Origin: Aliterella atlantica CENA595
Lineage (GTDB): Bacteria; Cyanobacteriota; Cyanobacteriia; Cyanobacteriales; Chroococcidiopsidaceae
Reading direction: 5' to 3'
Length of the DNA: 64,000 nucleotides
NCBI RefSeq assembly: GCF_000952155.1
Contig: NZ_JYON01000012.1
Span: 85,311 to 149,310, forward strand
In this document: piece after piece, positions 63,901-64,000 of the stretch
Position numbering within the stretch: the first letter of the stretch is position 1
How the letters are laid out: every line of letters starts with the position of its first letter
Made by a program: the position numbers and the translations under genes
The notes under the pieces: model-generated
What the model was told of the DNA's origin: nothing
What the model saw: only the letters and a program-made list of their open reading frames with translations
Databases searched by the model: none

Positions 63901-64000
63901 ATGGTTCGGTTTCAGCTTCGCCAAGCGACGCAACATGGTGTGAATCATTGCGCCATAAATCATTGCCTCACTCATTTCCACTAGCAGCTCATAGTCCTTA
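63877..64000 (-). mobile_element. Insertion sequence, left end, continues beyond the window
   Basis: The element appears to begin at GAGCCTGTTTCTAA (63877), preceded by TTA; a TA target duplication is possible but the other end is outside the window. The minus strand encodes the C-terminus of a DDE transposase (63895 onwards). It interrupts the Uma2 gene. Confidence 0.65.
63895..64000 (-). CDS. DDE transposase, C-terminal part (IS5/IS4-like), partial
   Basis: Reading the minus strand from the window edge gives KDYELLVEMSEAMIYGAMIH, continuing to LRRLAKLKPNHS and the stop at 63897-63895. The pattern KDYE-L-E-SEAMIY-AMI---LRRLA is the closing part of IS5/IS4-superfamily transposases common in cyanobacteria. 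Only about 34 codons are visible. Confidence 0.7.
   Translation of the reverse strand, partial: KDYELLVEMSEAMIYGAMIHTMLRRLAKLKPNHS

Overview
This window is cyanobacterial chromosome. The evidence is direct: the palindrome GCGATCGC (HIP1) occurs throughout genes and spacers; two tiny photosystem genes, psbY and psaM, can be read by eye; and many genes belong to cyanobacterial families (cyAbrB, KGK-domain proteins, the cyanobacterial-type glutamate-cysteine ligase, sucrose synthase, Psb32-like TPM protein, DUF4346, Uma2 nucleases, an slr1601-like protein). Heptanucleotide CCAGTGA-type repeats and several families of small palindromes suit a repeat-rich filamentous or Chroococcidiopsis/Gloeocapsa-like species, but I cannot name the genus.

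Layout. 1-10.9 kb is mostly housekeeping: the rplT end, an amino-acid-type binding protein, a TPR protein, psbY, a gamma-carbonic-anhydrase-like protein, an M16 protease, methionine aminopeptidase, a Uma2 protein, an amidase and ilvC. 11-23 kb holds a cyAbrB2-type regulator, an Rrf2 regulator, cobD (with no standard start codon), pyrR, an M32 carboxypeptidase, a 268-bp inverted-repeat element, sucrose synthase, a Ca2+/H+ antiporter and a large GH57-like protein. 22.9-26.9 kb is a minus-strand accessory cluster: a dynamin-like GTPase, two KGK proteins, an HNH nuclease and a small membrane protein. 28.9-33.6 kb is a tightly overlapping sugar-binding lipoprotein / hybrid kinase / response regulator cassette. 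34.4-37.4 kb has two adjacent AAA-like signalling ATPases.

37.4-47.4 kb is the most plastic part. It holds small cyanobacterial orphans with a LuxR-type regulator; an ISKra4-type transposase remnant that is itself split by a 121-bp IS200/IS605-derived palindromic element; a polysaccharide pyruvyl transferase next to an FrhB-type iron-sulphur protein; a secreted discoidin/beta-helix protein; a XisI remnant; and a decayed siderophore-type permease beside an intact ATPase gene. 47.5-63.4 kb returns to ordinary genes: LysM/M23 peptidase, trmL, gshA, a deacetylase-family gene, rnc, a histidine kinase, a RibD-type reductase, a FemAB/GNAT-like protein, DUF4346, Psb32-like, a TPR protein, an slr1601-like protein, psaM and an FGGY kinase. 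The window ends in a third Uma2 gene whose 3' end is cut by an insertion sequence running off the edge.

No CRISPR array, rRNA or tRNA was recognised. The best candidate for a little-described system is the dynamin-KGK-KGK-HNH cluster. The twin AAA-like ATPases and the nested mobile remnants come next. All functional proposals for these are inference from domain content and gene order.
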